In this document: positions 44,711 to 53,143 of the stretch, in pieces
Numbering within the stretch: the stretch's first letter is position 1
How the letters are laid out: each line of letters begins with the position of its first letter
Assembly: GCA_963842335.1 (NCBI GenBank)
Contig: CAWJGF010000015.1
Coordinates: 124,001-188,000, forward strand
Direction of reading: 5' to 3'
Source of the DNA: PALSA-600 sp963842335
Lineage (GTDB): Bacteria; Actinomycetota; Thermoleophilia; Gaiellales; Gaiellaceae
Length of the DNA stretch: 64,000 bases
Program-made: the position numbers and the translations under genes
The notes under the pieces: generated by a model
Databases searched by the model: none
Seen by the model: only the letters and a program-made list of their open reading frames with translations
Told to the model about the DNA's origin: nothing

Positions 44711-45655
44711 ATGCTGAGGATCGCCGCCGCGTTCGTCTTTGCCGCCGGGCTTGCCTGCGCCGCGGCACCGGCGTCACAGCCGACGGCGTTGATCCCACCG
44801 GGCGTGTCCGTTGCGGGCGTGCACGTGGGCGGCCTCAGCGCCGAGCCCGCGCGCGCGCGAATCGACACCGCCTTCAACCGGCCCCTGACGATCCGGTTCG
44901 GAAACGAGTCGACGGTCGTCCCGCTCGCCAAGGTCGGTGCGAGCTTCAGCGTCGACACGGCCGTGTCTTCGGCGCTCGCCGCGACACCGCGAAGCCACAT
45001 CGCACTGCCTGCCCGCTACTCGAAGGCCCGCGTCGCGAAGCTGATTGGCTCCTTCGCTCATCGCTACGACCGTGCGCCGGTCGACGCGAAGGTGACCGGC
45101 GCCAACGACAACGGTCCGGTCTTCGCGCCTGCACGCGCCGGCCTCGCCGTCCAGTCAGCGACCATGCGTGCAGCCGTCGGGCAAGCTCTGCAGAGCACCA
45201 ACCGCCCCGCGCTTCAGCTTCTCACGCGTCCGGTGTCCCCGGCCCGCACGGTCGCGAAATTCGGTTACGTGATCGTCGTCACGCGCGCGGCCAACACACT
45301 CAAGCTCTACAGCGGCCGAAGCCTCGTCCGCACCCTGCCGGTTGCGACCGGCCAGTCGATCTACCCCACCCCCGCCGGGCTCTGGAGCATCGTCGACAAG
45401 CAGCGCGATCCCTGGTGGTACCCGCCGACCTACGACGCGTGGGCGAAGGGCCTGAAGCCCGTTCCACCAGGCCCGGGCAACCCGCTCGGCACGCGCTGGA
45501 TGGGGCTGTCGGCGCCCGGAGTCGGCATTCACGGGACCGACGCCGACACCTCGATCGGCTACAGCGCGTCGCACGGCTGCGTCCGGATGCACATCCCGGA
45601 CGCCGAGTGGCTCTTCGACCGCGTCCCCGTCGGGACGCCGGTCGCGATCCTCTAG
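44711..45655 (+). CDS. L,D-transpeptidase (YkuD) with N-terminal peptidoglycan-binding region
   Basis: A 314-residue secreted protein: signal peptide (residues 1-20), a VanW/PG-binding-4-like region with GGLSAEPARARIDTAFNRPL, and a YkuD catalytic domain. The active-site motif is HGCVRMHIPDAEWL, with GVGIHGTD upstream. It would form 3-3 crosslinks in peptidoglycan or attach proteins to it. Its start is 77 bases from the divergent recJ start, and it ends 18 bases before a convergent small membrane-protein gene. Confidence 0.92.
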   Translation: MLRIAAAFVFAAGLACAAAPASQPTALIPPGVSVAGVHVGGLSAEPARARIDTAFNRPLTIRFGNESTVVPLAKVGASFSVDTAVSSALAATPRSHIALPARYSKARVAKLIGSFAHRYDRAPVDAKVTGANDNGPVFAPARAGLAVQSATMRAAVGQALQSTNRPALQLLTRPVSPARTVAKFGYVIVVTRAANTLKLYSGRSLVRTLPVATGQSIYPTPAGLWSIVDKQRDPWWYPPTYDAWAKGLKPVPPGPGNPLGTRWMGLSAPGVGIHGTDADTSIGYSASHGCVRMHIPDAEWLFDRVPVGTPVAIL

Positions 45656-45672
45656 CTCACAGCCCGCGTAGC

Positions 45673-45906
45673 TCAGCCCTCGCGAGGCAACGTCACGCCG
45701 AGCCATGTCAGCACGCCGATTGCGACTCCGAGCACAACGAGACCGCCGACGACCATCCGCGGGTGGCCCGACTCGCGAACCGTCTGCGCGAACGCCCGTC
45801 CGAGCAGGATCAGAACAGCGCCAACGAGGCCCGCCCCGACCACGAAGACGGGCAACAGGATCACGAGGCGCTCGGTTCTGGAAGCGGCGGCGAGGATCAC
45901 TACCAT
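45673..45906 (-). CDS. Small two-span membrane protein
   Basis: A 77-residue protein with two hydrophobic segments, RLVILLPVFVVGAGLVGAVL and MVVGGLVVLGVAIGVLTWLG, linked by GRAFAQTVRESGHPR. Its ATG 45906 lies only 6 bases from the start of a divergent plus-strand gene (45913), so the two promoters overlap completely. Function unknown. It converges with the L,D-transpeptidase gene. Confidence 0.6.
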   Translation of the reverse strand: MVVILAAASRTERLVILLPVFVVGAGLVGAVLILLGRAFAQTVRESGHPRMVVGGLVVLGVAIGVLTWLGVTLPREG

Positions 45907-45912
45907 GAGATC

Positions 45913-46392
45913 GTGCCTGACTCGCTCCCCGCTCCGGACGCGAACTACAGCTCCGGTAATGACTACGTCGTCGAGTTCCTCGGTTATCGCTTCTCGTTCG
46001 GCGAGACCGACTTCGAGGGCCGGGTCGTCGCCGCGGCCGTGAAACTCGGCGTGGTCGAGAGCCCGGAACTCGACGAAGACGAGATCGCCGACCTGGTCAC
46101 GCTCGCAGCGCAGGGCGTGATCGACGAGCCTGCCTCCCGACTCGGGAGTTACCTCGTCCGTCACTGGGAGCGGGTGTCACTCGTCGGCGGCGAGTCGCTT
46201 GTCTACTGGCTGCGCAAGCTGATTTTCCGCGGCGCGTGGCTCGACCACCAGGTAAAGCGCGGTGCGCTCGAGGTGGTCTGGGACGAGAGCGACGCCGAGT
46301 TCGCCTACCAACACCCCGGCGGCGGCGGCCGGCCGCTGCTCGAACTGGCACCGGTCCCTTCGTGGCACGAGCTCCAGTTCAAGCAGCCGTAA
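45913..46392 (+). CDS. Conserved hypothetical protein
   Basis: About 159 residues, soluble, starting MPDSLPAPDANYSSGNDYVV. It contains GYRFSFGETDFEGRVVAAAV and a C-terminal HQVKRGALEVVWDESDAEFA. GTG 45913 lies 6 bases after TACCAT. The next gene starts 31 bases before its stop. I recognise no family. The repeated Val/Glu pattern suggests an alpha/beta domain. Confidence 0.6.
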   Translation: MPDSLPAPDANYSSGNDYVVEFLGYRFSFGETDFEGRVVAAAVKLGVVESPELDEDEIADLVTLAAQGVIDEPASRLGSYLVRHWERVSLVGGESLVYWLRKLIFRGAWLDHQVKRGALEVVWDESDAEFAYQHPGGGGRPLLELAPVPSWHELQFKQP

Positions 46393-47105
46393 CGGTCGTC
46401 CTCGGCGCCGCGTACCTTGCGGCGCTCCTGGCGCTCGACCACTTCGCCGACTACCCCGAGCAGCTTGCGCTCGGCATCGTCACGTGGGCCGTGCTCATCG
46501 CGGCGCTCACGCAGGTGCCGCTCGACCGCCGAGCGCAGGCGCTCGGCGTGGTCGCGTTCGCGACGATCGGGGAGGCAACCGGGTCGCTGCTCTGGGGCGT
46601 CTACCGCTACCGCCTGCACAATCTGCCGCTCTTCGTCCCGCCGGCCCACGGGATCGTCTATCTGACCGGGATCGGGCTCGCGGTCGCGACGCAGCGCCAC
46701 ACGCGGGCGCTCGTCGCCGTCGCGGCCGCCGCCGCGGTCGCTTGGGGACTGCTCGGCCTCGCGGTGCTGCCACAACTCGACGTCGCGGGGGCGATCGGAG
46801 TGCCGATTCTCCTGTTTTTCCTGTGGCGCTCGAGGAACCGGGCGATCTACGCGGGCGTTTTCCTCGTCGTCGCCTCGCTCGAGCTCTACGGCACCGCGAT
46901 CGGGACGTGGCGCTGGGCACCGTATGTCCCCGGGCTCGGCATCCCCGACGGCAACCCTCCGAGCGGCGTCGCGGCGGGCTACGTCTGGTTCGACGTGATG
47001 GCGGTCTTGACGGCACCGGTGGCGCTGGGTCTCATGAAGCGGCGTCGAGCTTCCCGAACTCCGCGTGCAGGCGAGCCGCCTCTTCCGAGCACCAATCCCG
47101 CGTGA
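46362..47105 (+). CDS. Multi-span membrane protein of unknown function
   Basis: About 247 residues with seven or so hydrophobic segments, starting at GTG 46362 (MARAPVQAAVTVVLGAAYLA) and ending in a basic, Ser/Pro-rich tail. It overlaps the preceding gene by 31 bases, pointing to coupled translation, and its last 74 bases overlap the 3' end of the GAF gene on the other strand. No family was recognised. Confidence 0.6.
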   Translation: MARAPVQAAVTVVLGAAYLAALLALDHFADYPEQLALGIVTWAVLIAALTQVPLDRRAQALGVVAFATIGEATGSLLWGVYRYRLHNLPLFVPPAHGIVYLTGIGLAVATQRHTRALVAVAAAAAVAWGLLGLAVLPQLDVAGAIGVPILLFFLWRSRNRAIYAGVFLVVASLELYGTAIGTWRWAPYVPGLGIPDGNPPSGVAAGYVWFDVMAVLTAPVALGLMKRRRASRTPRAGEPPLPSTNPA

Positions 47106-47963
47106 GGGCCACGCCGACCTGAGCCGACGCGACCTGGGCGAGCCGCAGCCCGAGCCGCACGGCAGAGCAGGGTGAAGCCACGCGGCCGCTGCGTCAGTGT
47201 GCGCGACGAAGATCACACCGCGGGCGATCCCGGTCAACTCGAGCAGGTAGCAGGAGCGGACGCCGTGCTCGGTGTCGAGCGGGGACGGAAGCGGCACGAG
47301 GCTCGCGTCCTGGACGCAGTACGGGAAGCGCCCGTCGTTCAGCACGTTGCGAAGGGCAGCTGCGATCGTCTCGCGCGGCGCCTCGAGCGTCCATCCTCGG
47401 TCGATGACTTCGAGCCGGTCGCCGTCAGCGAGATAGATCGCTCCGACCTCGCACGACAGGGCCTCGGCCGAGACGAGCGCGGCCGCCCGCATCGTCTCTG
47501 CGATCTCCGAGACGTCGATGCCGGCGATTGCACGCACGGCCTCGAGCTCCTCGAGCTCGTCGGCGAGCCGCTTCGCGGGCGACACCGACTCGACGGCGTC
47601 GGCGGCCAGCATCCCGGCTGCCTTGAGCGCATCGTCGGTTGCGGCGGCGAGCTCGTCGCGCTCGCAGCCGAAGACGACGACGACGTCGTTCGACACGGGC
47701 ACGAACGCAGCCGCCCGCGCGTAGTACGGGCCGAAGACGAGCTCCTTGCCGCCGTGGGCAAGACGCACCGGCTCGCGGCTTGCAAGCGCGCCGGCGAGCG
47801 GCGCCTCATCAGCAGCATCCACCTCGATCAGCCCGGCCCAGCCGGCTCCTCGGCCGCTGCCGCCGAAGTGGACGAACTGGCTGTCGGTCACCCGGCGCAG
47901 CACGAACAGGTCGGCGGCGCCGACCGACGCGGCCGCGGCGTCGGCACGGGAGGTCGTTGTCAC
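47032..47963 (-). pseudogene. GAF-domain protein gene with one frameshift
   Basis: GTG 47963 opens a frame (TTTSRADAAAASVGAADLFV and on) with a GAF-like domain (SEIAETMRAAALVSAEALSC, EVGAIYLADGDRLEVIDRG) that continues to about 47180 (VIFVAHTDAAAA). From there the coding frame shifts by one: LGLRLAQVASAQVGVALTRD to EFGKLDAAS, stop 47032. One-base insertion or deletion near 47175-47190 joins the parts, giving about 310 residues. It follows the ruvB gene on the same strand in the other direction of transcription order. Function unknown; error or decay cannot be distinguished. Confidence 0.65.
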
Positions 47964-48006
47964 CCGCTCACTATCGGTGGAATCCGCAGGGGCCTGAAGA
48001 GCTGCT

Positions 48007-49014
48007 CTAGAACAGGGTCGAGGTCGACGGGGCGACGCCGAGATGGGCGCGGCCGAGGTCGGTGATGATGCGCCCGCGCGGTGTCCGCTGCAGGAAGCCG
48101 AGCTGGAGCAGGAACGGCTCGTAGACGTCCTCGATCGTCTCCTGCTCCTCGCCGAGTGCGACCGAAAGCGTCGACAGGCCAACCGGCCCGCCGCCGAACT
48201 TCGAGACGACGCAGCGCAGCAGCTCCCGGTCGAAACGTTCGAGGCCGGCCGAATCGACCTCGAGCAGTGCCAGGGCCTCCTCGGCGATCGCGGTCGTCAC
48301 GATCCCCTCGTGCCGAACCTCGGCGACGTCGCGGACGCGGCGCAGGATGCGGTTGGCGATCCGCGGGGTTCCGCGTGAGCGGGCCGCGACGAGCTCGGCG
48401 GCATCCTCGTCGATCTCGACGGCGAGGATCTGCGCGGAGCGCCGCACGATCGTCGCCAGCTCGGTTGCGTCGTAGAGGTCGAGCCGAAACGTGAGACCGA
48501 AGCGGTCACGCAACGGTGTCGTCAGGAGGCCGGTCCGGGTGGTGGCTCCGATCAGCGTGAACGGCGGCAGGTCGAGCGTGAGCGTCCGTGCGGCCGGGCC
48601 TTGGCCGACGATGATGTCGAGGCGAAAGTCCTCGAGGGCCGGGTAGAGGATCTCCTCGGCGGCGCGGTTCAAACGGTGGATCTCGTCGACGAAGAGCACG
48701 TCGCGAGGCTCGAGCGTCGTGAGGATCGCAGCGATGTCGCCCTTGCGCTCGAGCGCCGGTCCGGCAACCTGACGGATTCCGACGCCGAGCTCGTTGCGCA
48801 CGATCTGCGCGAGTGAGGTCTTACCGAGGCCGGGCGGGCCGGCGAAGAGCACATGGTCGAGAGCCTCCCCGCGCGCCTTGGCCGCAGCGAGCGCGATCGA
48901 GAGCTGTTCCTTGACGCGCTCCTGCCCGACGAAGTCGGACAGTGTTTGCGGCCGCAGTGAGCGCTCGAGCTCGTCCTCGGCGTCACCAAGCACCGGCGCG
49001 AGGAACTGCGTCAT
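48007..49014 (-). CDS. ruvB: Holliday junction DNA helicase RuvB
   Basis: A 335-residue AAA+ motor that drives branch migration with RuvA. Walker A GPPGLGKTSLA, Walker B LFVDEIHRL, the sensor GATTRTGLLTTPLRDRFG with the arginine finger, and the C-terminal winged helix (GFLQRTPRGRIITD) are all intact. ATG 49014 overlaps the ruvA stop (ATGA). The open frame continues upstream into other genes but that part is not RuvB. Confidence 0.97.
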   Translation of the reverse strand: MTQFLAPVLGDAEDELERSLRPQTLSDFVGQERVKEQLSIALAAAKARGEALDHVLFAGPPGLGKTSLAQIVRNELGVGIRQVAGPALERKGDIAAILTTLEPRDVLFVDEIHRLNRAAEEILYPALEDFRLDIIVGQGPAARTLTLDLPPFTLIGATTRTGLLTTPLRDRFGLTFRLDLYDATELATIVRRSAQILAVEIDEDAAELVAARSRGTPRIANRILRRVRDVAEVRHEGIVTTAIAEEALALLEVDSAGLERFDRELLRCVVSKFGGGPVGLSTLSVALGEEQETIEDVYEPFLLQLGFLQRTPRGRIITDLGRAHLGVAPSTSTLF

Positions 49015-49562
49015 GCTGCCTGCCGCAGAGCGTGCCGCACCTGCTCCTCGATCGACAGGTCGGGATCGACCTCGGCGAGCACACGCTCGGCGTCGAGCAG
49101 CGACCAGCCGAGCTCGACGAGCGCATCGCGGGCAGTGAGATCGCCGCCGCGAGCGGGCGCGACATCGAGCACAGTCAATTTCTCCTTCAGCTCGAGCACG
49201 ACGCGCTGCGCGGTCTTGAGCCCGACGCCGGGAATCGCCTGGAAGCGCTTCACATCGTCGAGCGCGATCGCCCGCCGGAGCTCGGACGGTGTCGACCCCG
49301 AGATGATCGCGAGCGCGACCTTCGGGCCGACGCCTGAGACGCCGATCAGCAGTTCGAACACCTCGCGCTCCTCGGCGGTCGCGAAACCGTAGAGCTGCAG
49401 GGCGTCCTCGCGCACGACGGTGTAGATCTCGACCGTGATCTCGCCGTCCCCGAGCCGTGCAACCGATGGAGCGGCGTTGACGAGGTAGCCGACGCCGTTC
49501 ACATCGAAGACGAGACCACCCGAAGTGCGGCCCGCGATGCGGCCACGGAGACGGGCGATCAA
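49011..49562 (-). CDS. ruvA: Holliday junction DNA helicase subunit RuvA
   Basis: A 183-residue protein: N-terminal OB fold (MIARLRGRIAGRTSGGLVFD), two helix-hairpin-helix motifs (GVSGVGPKVALAIIS and AIPGVGLKTAQRVVLELKEK) and the C-terminal domain that contacts RuvB. It starts at TTG 49562, right after the ruvC stop (TAGTTG), and overlaps ruvB by 4 bases, so ruvC-ruvA-ruvB form one translationally coupled unit. Confidence 0.96.
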   Translation of the reverse strand: MIARLRGRIAGRTSGGLVFDVNGVGYLVNAAPSVARLGDGEITVEIYTVVREDALQLYGFATAEEREVFELLIGVSGVGPKVALAIISGSTPSELRRAIALDDVKRFQAIPGVGLKTAQRVVLELKEKLTVLDVAPARGGDLTARDALVELGWSLLDAERVLAEVDPDLSIEEQVRHALRQAA

Positions 49563-50051
49563 CTACGACACCGCCCTGAGGAGCGGAGGCGCGAGCGCGT
49601 GGCAGATGGCGACGGCGAGCGCGTCGGCGGCGTGATTCGGGTGCGGGACCTCGTGCAGGGAGAGGATCGCCTTCACCATCTTCCCCACCTGCTCCTTGTC
49701 GGCACGGCCGTAGCCGCACACTGCCTGCTTCACGCGGGCCGGCGCATATTCGGTGCACGCGAGCCCGGCGGACGACGCGGCGACGAGCACGGCTCCGCGC
49801 GCCTGCCCGACGGAGAGCGCGATGCGGGCGTCTGCGCCGACGAACGATTCCTCCAGGGCGACGGCATCCGGCATGTGCTCGGCGATCAGTGCCTGGACGC
49901 CCTCGAAGATCGTGAGCAGACGTGCTTCCAGCCGCTCCCGCGGCGACGTGCGCCACCACCCGTGGCAAATGGCTGTGATACGCCCGCCGTCTACATGAAC
50001 GATCCCGTACCCGCACGCAGCCGTCCCTGGGTCGATGCCGAGAACCTTCAC
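49563..50051 (-). CDS. ruvC: Holliday junction resolvase RuvC
   Basis: A 162-residue nuclease. The catalytic acids are D7 in LGIDPGT, E69-region in ALEESFVG, and the pair in HPNHAADALAVAICH. The length is normal. GTG 50051 lies 6 bases after TAACGT on the minus strand, so the operon start is probably leaderless. It is 71 bases from the yebC stop, which leaves room for its own promoter. Confidence 0.96.
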   Translation of the reverse strand: MKVLGIDPGTAACGYGIVHVDGGRITAICHGWWRTSPRERLEARLLTIFEGVQALIAEHMPDAVALEESFVGADARIALSVGQARGAVLVAASSAGLACTEYAPARVKQAVCGYGRADKEQVGKMVKAILSLHEVPHPNHAADALAVAICHALAPPLLRAVS

Positions 50052-50122
50052 GACGACACGTTAGGCACCGAACCGGACGTTTCCTGCGCGGCTCGAGGCA
50101 CGGCTCTGGCAGGGGCCGGCGG

Positions 50123-50878
50123 TCAGCCTGCGACTGCCTCGAGCACCTGCTCCGGGATGTCGAAATTGGCGTAGACGTCCTGAACGTCGTCGTTGTCCTC
50201 GAGCGCGTCGATCAGGCGCATCACCTGCCGCGCCTTCGCCTCGTCCTCGACGGCGACGGTCACCTTCGGGACGAGCATCAGCTCGGCGGAGTCGACGGTC
50301 AGGCCGGCCGCCTCGATCGCGCCCCGGACGCTCGAAAGGGCCTCTGGTGGGGACGTGATCTGGAAGACACTGCCGTCCCGCTCGACATCGTCGGCGCCAC
50401 CGTCGGCCGCCACGAGCAGCAATTCCTCCTCGTCGACCCCCTCGGCCGTCACCACGACGACGCCGAGGCGCTCGAACTGCCACGCGACCGCGCCGGTCGC
50501 CCCGAGATTGCCACCGTTCTTCGCGAACATGTGGCGGACATCGGCAGCGGTGCGATTCTTGTTGTCCGTCAGCGCCTCGACGATCACCGCGACACCTTCA
50601 GGCCCGTAGCCCTCGTAGACGATCGTCTCGAACGCGTCCGCATCTGCGTCGGCGCCGGATCCCTTGGCGATCGCGCGATCGATGTTGTCCTTCGGCATCG
50701 AGTACGACTTCGCCTTCTCGATCGCATTCTGAAGCGACAGGTTGTTCGCGGGGTCGCCGCCGCCCTCCTTCGCCGCGACGATGATTGCGCGCGAGAGCTT
50801 CGAGAAGAGCTTGCCGCGCTTCGCGTCGGCCGCGCCCTTCTTGTGCTTGATCGACGACCACTTGCTATGCCCTGACAC
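50123..50878 (-). CDS. yebC: YebC/PmpR-family DNA-binding regulatory protein
   Basis: A 251-residue protein starting MSGHSKWSSIKHKKGAADAK and containing the NKNRTAADVRHMFAKNGG signature. The family includes transcription regulators and factors linked to ribosome stalling; in actinobacteria it usually sits upstream of ruvC, as here. The GTG start at 50878 overlaps the pdxT stop by 14 bases, indicating coupled translation. Its precise role in this organism is not determined. Confidence 0.95.
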   Translation of the reverse strand: MSGHSKWSSIKHKKGAADAKRGKLFSKLSRAIIVAAKEGGGDPANNLSLQNAIEKAKSYSMPKDNIDRAIAKGSGADADADAFETIVYEGYGPEGVAVIVEALTDNKNRTAADVRHMFAKNGGNLGATGAVAWQFERLGVVVVTAEGVDEEELLLVAADGGADDVERDGSVFQITSPPEALSSVRGAIEAAGLTVDSAELMLVPKVTVAVEDEAKARQVMRLIDALEDNDDVQDVYANFDIPEQVLEAVAG

Positions 50879-51428
50879 CCTGCTCCTCCCTGACGATTTC
50901 CAGGAACTGTTCGTGCAGCCGCGGGTCGTCGGTCAGCTCCGGGTGGAAGGCCGCGACGAGGAAGCGCCCCTCGCGTGCGAGCACCGGTCTCCCGTCGACC
51001 TCAGCGAGCACCTCGACGTTCGGGCCGACCTCCTCGACCCACGGCGCGCGGATGAACACCGCCCGCACGGGCCGGTCGAGCCCGGCGACGTCGAGATCCG
51101 TCTCGAACGATGCGACCTGGCGGCCGAACGCGTTGCGCCGGACGGAGATGTCGACGAGGTCGAGATGGTCGCGGTCGAGCACGATCATCCCGGCGCACGT
51201 CCCGAAGACCGGCTGCTCGAAGCGGCGGAGAGCCTCGTCGATGCCGTAGAGACCCATCAGCCGCATGAAGGTCGTCGACTCGCCGCCCGGGATCACGAGC
51301 CCGTCCAGCGTTTCGAGCTGCTCGGGCTTGCGAACCTCCACCGCATCCACGCCGAGACCGCGCAGCATCTGCGCGTGCTCACGAAAGTTCCCTTGCAGCG
51401 CGAGGACGCCGATGCGGAGCGGCTTCAT
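50865..51428 (-). CDS. pdxT: Pyridoxal 5'-phosphate synthase glutaminase subunit
   Basis: A 187-residue class I glutaminase that supplies ammonia to PdxS for vitamin B6 synthesis. The nucleophile cysteine is in FGTCAGMI, with PGGESTTFMRL and the HPELT histidine-glutamate pair. ATG 51428 is 7 bases after TACCAT. pdxS, its partner, is not within the window, though pdxT and yebC are commonly near each other in actinobacteria. Confidence 0.94.
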   Translation of the reverse strand: MKPLRIGVLALQGNFREHAQMLRGLGVDAVEVRKPEQLETLDGLVIPGGESTTFMRLMGLYGIDEALRRFEQPVFGTCAGMIVLDRDHLDLVDISVRRNAFGRQVASFETDLDVAGLDRPVRAVFIRAPWVEEVGPNVEVLAEVDGRPVLAREGRFLVAAFHPELTDDPRLHEQFLEIVREEQGVRA

Positions 51429-51465
51429 GCCCTGAATGGTATCGGCGCCCGGTGGCGCCCACCGC

Positions 51466-52422
51466 TCACGGCGAGGCGGCCGGGATGCCCGCCGCGGTGC
51501 GGGCGCTCACGTAGCCGCCCTCGGCGCGCTCTGCTCGGCCCTCGCGCACGAGCCGCTCCAGGTGCGCGAGCGACTCCGCCGTGGCGAAGCGGCGCAAGGT
51601 CGGTGACAGCTCGCGCTCGAAGAGAGCGAGCGAGACCTCGTACGCCGACGACGGGCGCCCGTCGAGCGCCGCGGCCGTCCCGTCCAGGCGCTCGCGGTGG
51701 TGCTCGATGATCTCGCGCGCGCGGCCGGCGGGATCCTCGATCGGATCCTTGTGACCGGCATAGGCGACTCGCGGATCGAGCTCGATGATCCGTTCGAGGG
51801 TCACCAGGTAGTCGCCGAGCGGATCCGGACGTGAGTCCGGGTAGAGGCCGATCGCCGGCGTGATCCCCATCAGGATCGTGTCACCGGCGATCATCACCCC
51901 GTCGCGCAGCAGCACGATATGACCGTCGGCGTGGCCGCGCAGCACCTCGACGCGCCAACCGTCGACCTCATCGTCCGGCTCGAGGAGCTCCGGGTCGCGG
52001 GCCCAGTGGACAGCTTCGACGAGCCGTCCCGACTCGCGCATGATCCCCGACACCTCGTGCTCGGGCATGCCGTGCGAGATCCAGTAGTCGAGGAACCGCT
52101 GCGGGCTCCGCTCGCCCCACGCACTCAGGCACTGCGCGTAGTCCTCGCGCCCCTGCAGGACAGGCGCCCCACTGACCCCGGCGATATCGCGAGCACCGCC
52201 GACGTGATCCGGATGCATGTGCGTGACGACGATGCGCTCGATTGGACCGGGGAGCTCAGAGAGGACAGGCCGCCAGCGTTCCTCGGCATCGCGGGTGCCG
52301 AGACCGGTGTCGACGAGCGTCCAGCCGGCACTCGATGTGGGCAGGAGATAGCAGTGCACATGGTTGATCCCGAAGGGCAGCGCGAACGTGACGCGGCGGA
52401 TCCCGTTTGCCAAGTCGACCAT
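51466..52422 (-). CDS. MBL-fold metallo-hydrolase, LACTB2-like
   Basis: About 318 residues. Metal-binding motif THMHPDHVGG, GHADGH, a GDTIL aspartate and the C-terminal YAGHKDP histidine give a full MBL site, and a winged-helix-like C-terminal region (LRRFATAESLAHLERLVREG) follows, as in LACTB2-type hydrolases. Substrate unknown. ATG 52422 lies 7 bases after TAGCTT. It is divergent from livF, with only 22 bases between the start codons. Confidence 0.85.
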   Translation of the reverse strand: MVDLANGIRRVTFALPFGINHVHCYLLPTSSAGWTLVDTGLGTRDAEERWRPVLSELPGPIERIVVTHMHPDHVGGARDIAGVSGAPVLQGREDYAQCLSAWGERSPQRFLDYWISHGMPEHEVSGIMRESGRLVEAVHWARDPELLEPDDEVDGWRVEVLRGHADGHIVLLRDGVMIAGDTILMGITPAIGLYPDSRPDPLGDYLVTLERIIELDPRVAYAGHKDPIEDPAGRAREIIEHHRERLDGTAAALDGRPSSAYEVSLALFERELSPTLRRFATAESLAHLERLVREGRAERAEGGYVSARTAAGIPAASP

Positions 52423-52444
52423 CTTTGAGAAGCTACCGCCCTGG

Positions 52445-53143
52445 ATGGCGCCGCTGCTGGAGCTCACGGACGTCTCGGCACGCTACGGCCAGGTGCAAGC
52501 GCTTCACGGGGTCTCGCTCGCCGTCGAGGAAGGCGAGGTCGTCGCACTCCTCGGCGCGAACGGCGCGGGCAAGACGACGACGCTGCGCGCCGTCTCCGGA
52601 ACGGTGCGCCGGAGCGGCGAGGTCGTGTTCGGCGGCAAGCGGCTTCGAGCCGGCCCCGAGGCGGTTGCCCGGGCCGGAATCGCGCACGTCCCGGAAGGGC
52701 GCGGGATCTTCGCCGAGCTGACCGTCTGGGAGAACCTGCGCATGGGCGCGTATCTCCGACGCGGACGCACCGACTTCAGCACCGTGCTCGCCTATTTCCC
52801 CTGGCTCGAGTCGCGTCGTTCTCAACAGGCCGGCACGCTCTCCGGCGGCGAGCAGCAGATGCTCGCGCTGGCGCGCGCATTCCTGCTCCGGCCAAAGCTG
52901 CTGATGCTCGACGAGCCGTCGCTCGGGCTCGCACCGCTCGTGACGCGCGAGGTCTTCCGCGTCGTCGCCGATCTGAACGCGAAGGAAGGCCTCGCCGTTC
53001 TCGTCGTCGAGCAGAATGCCGCAATCGCTTTGCAGGCGGCGGCCCGCGCGTACGTGCTCGAGACAGGCGAGATCACGCTTGCCGGCACCTCGGGCGAGCT
53101 TCGCGCCAACGACGCCGTACGATCCGCCTACCTCGGTTTCTGA
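52445..53143 (+). CDS. livF: Branched-chain amino acid-type ABC transporter ATPase, LivF type
   Basis: A 232-residue ATPase with Walker A GANGAGKTT, the LivF-specific HVPEGRGIF segment, signature LSGGEQQ, Walker B LLMLDEP and a short C-terminus. It energises a LivHM-type importer together with LivG, which is missing here. ATG 52445 gives the usual start MAPLLELTDVSARYGQVQAL. It is followed by livH, which starts inside its stop codon (TGATG). Confidence 0.92.
   Translation: MAPLLELTDVSARYGQVQALHGVSLAVEEGEVVALLGANGAGKTTTLRAVSGTVRRSGEVVFGGKRLRAGPEAVARAGIAHVPEGRGIFAELTVWENLRMGAYLRRGRTDFSTVLAYFPWLESRRSQQAGTLSGGEQQMLALARAFLLRPKLLMLDEPSLGLAPLVTREVFRVVADLNAKEGLAVLVVEQNAAIALQAAARAYVLETGEITLAGTSGELRANDAVRSAYLGF

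Noticed and set aside
46305..47000. Minus-strand continuation of the GAF frame to 46305
   Set aside because: After about 47180 the frame is low-complexity; the alternative frame gives a sensible C-terminus ending at 47032.
49015..50016. Extension of the ruvB frame upstream
   Set aside because: It is antisense-like shadow over ruvA and ruvC; RuvB starts at ATG 49014 overlapping the ruvA stop.
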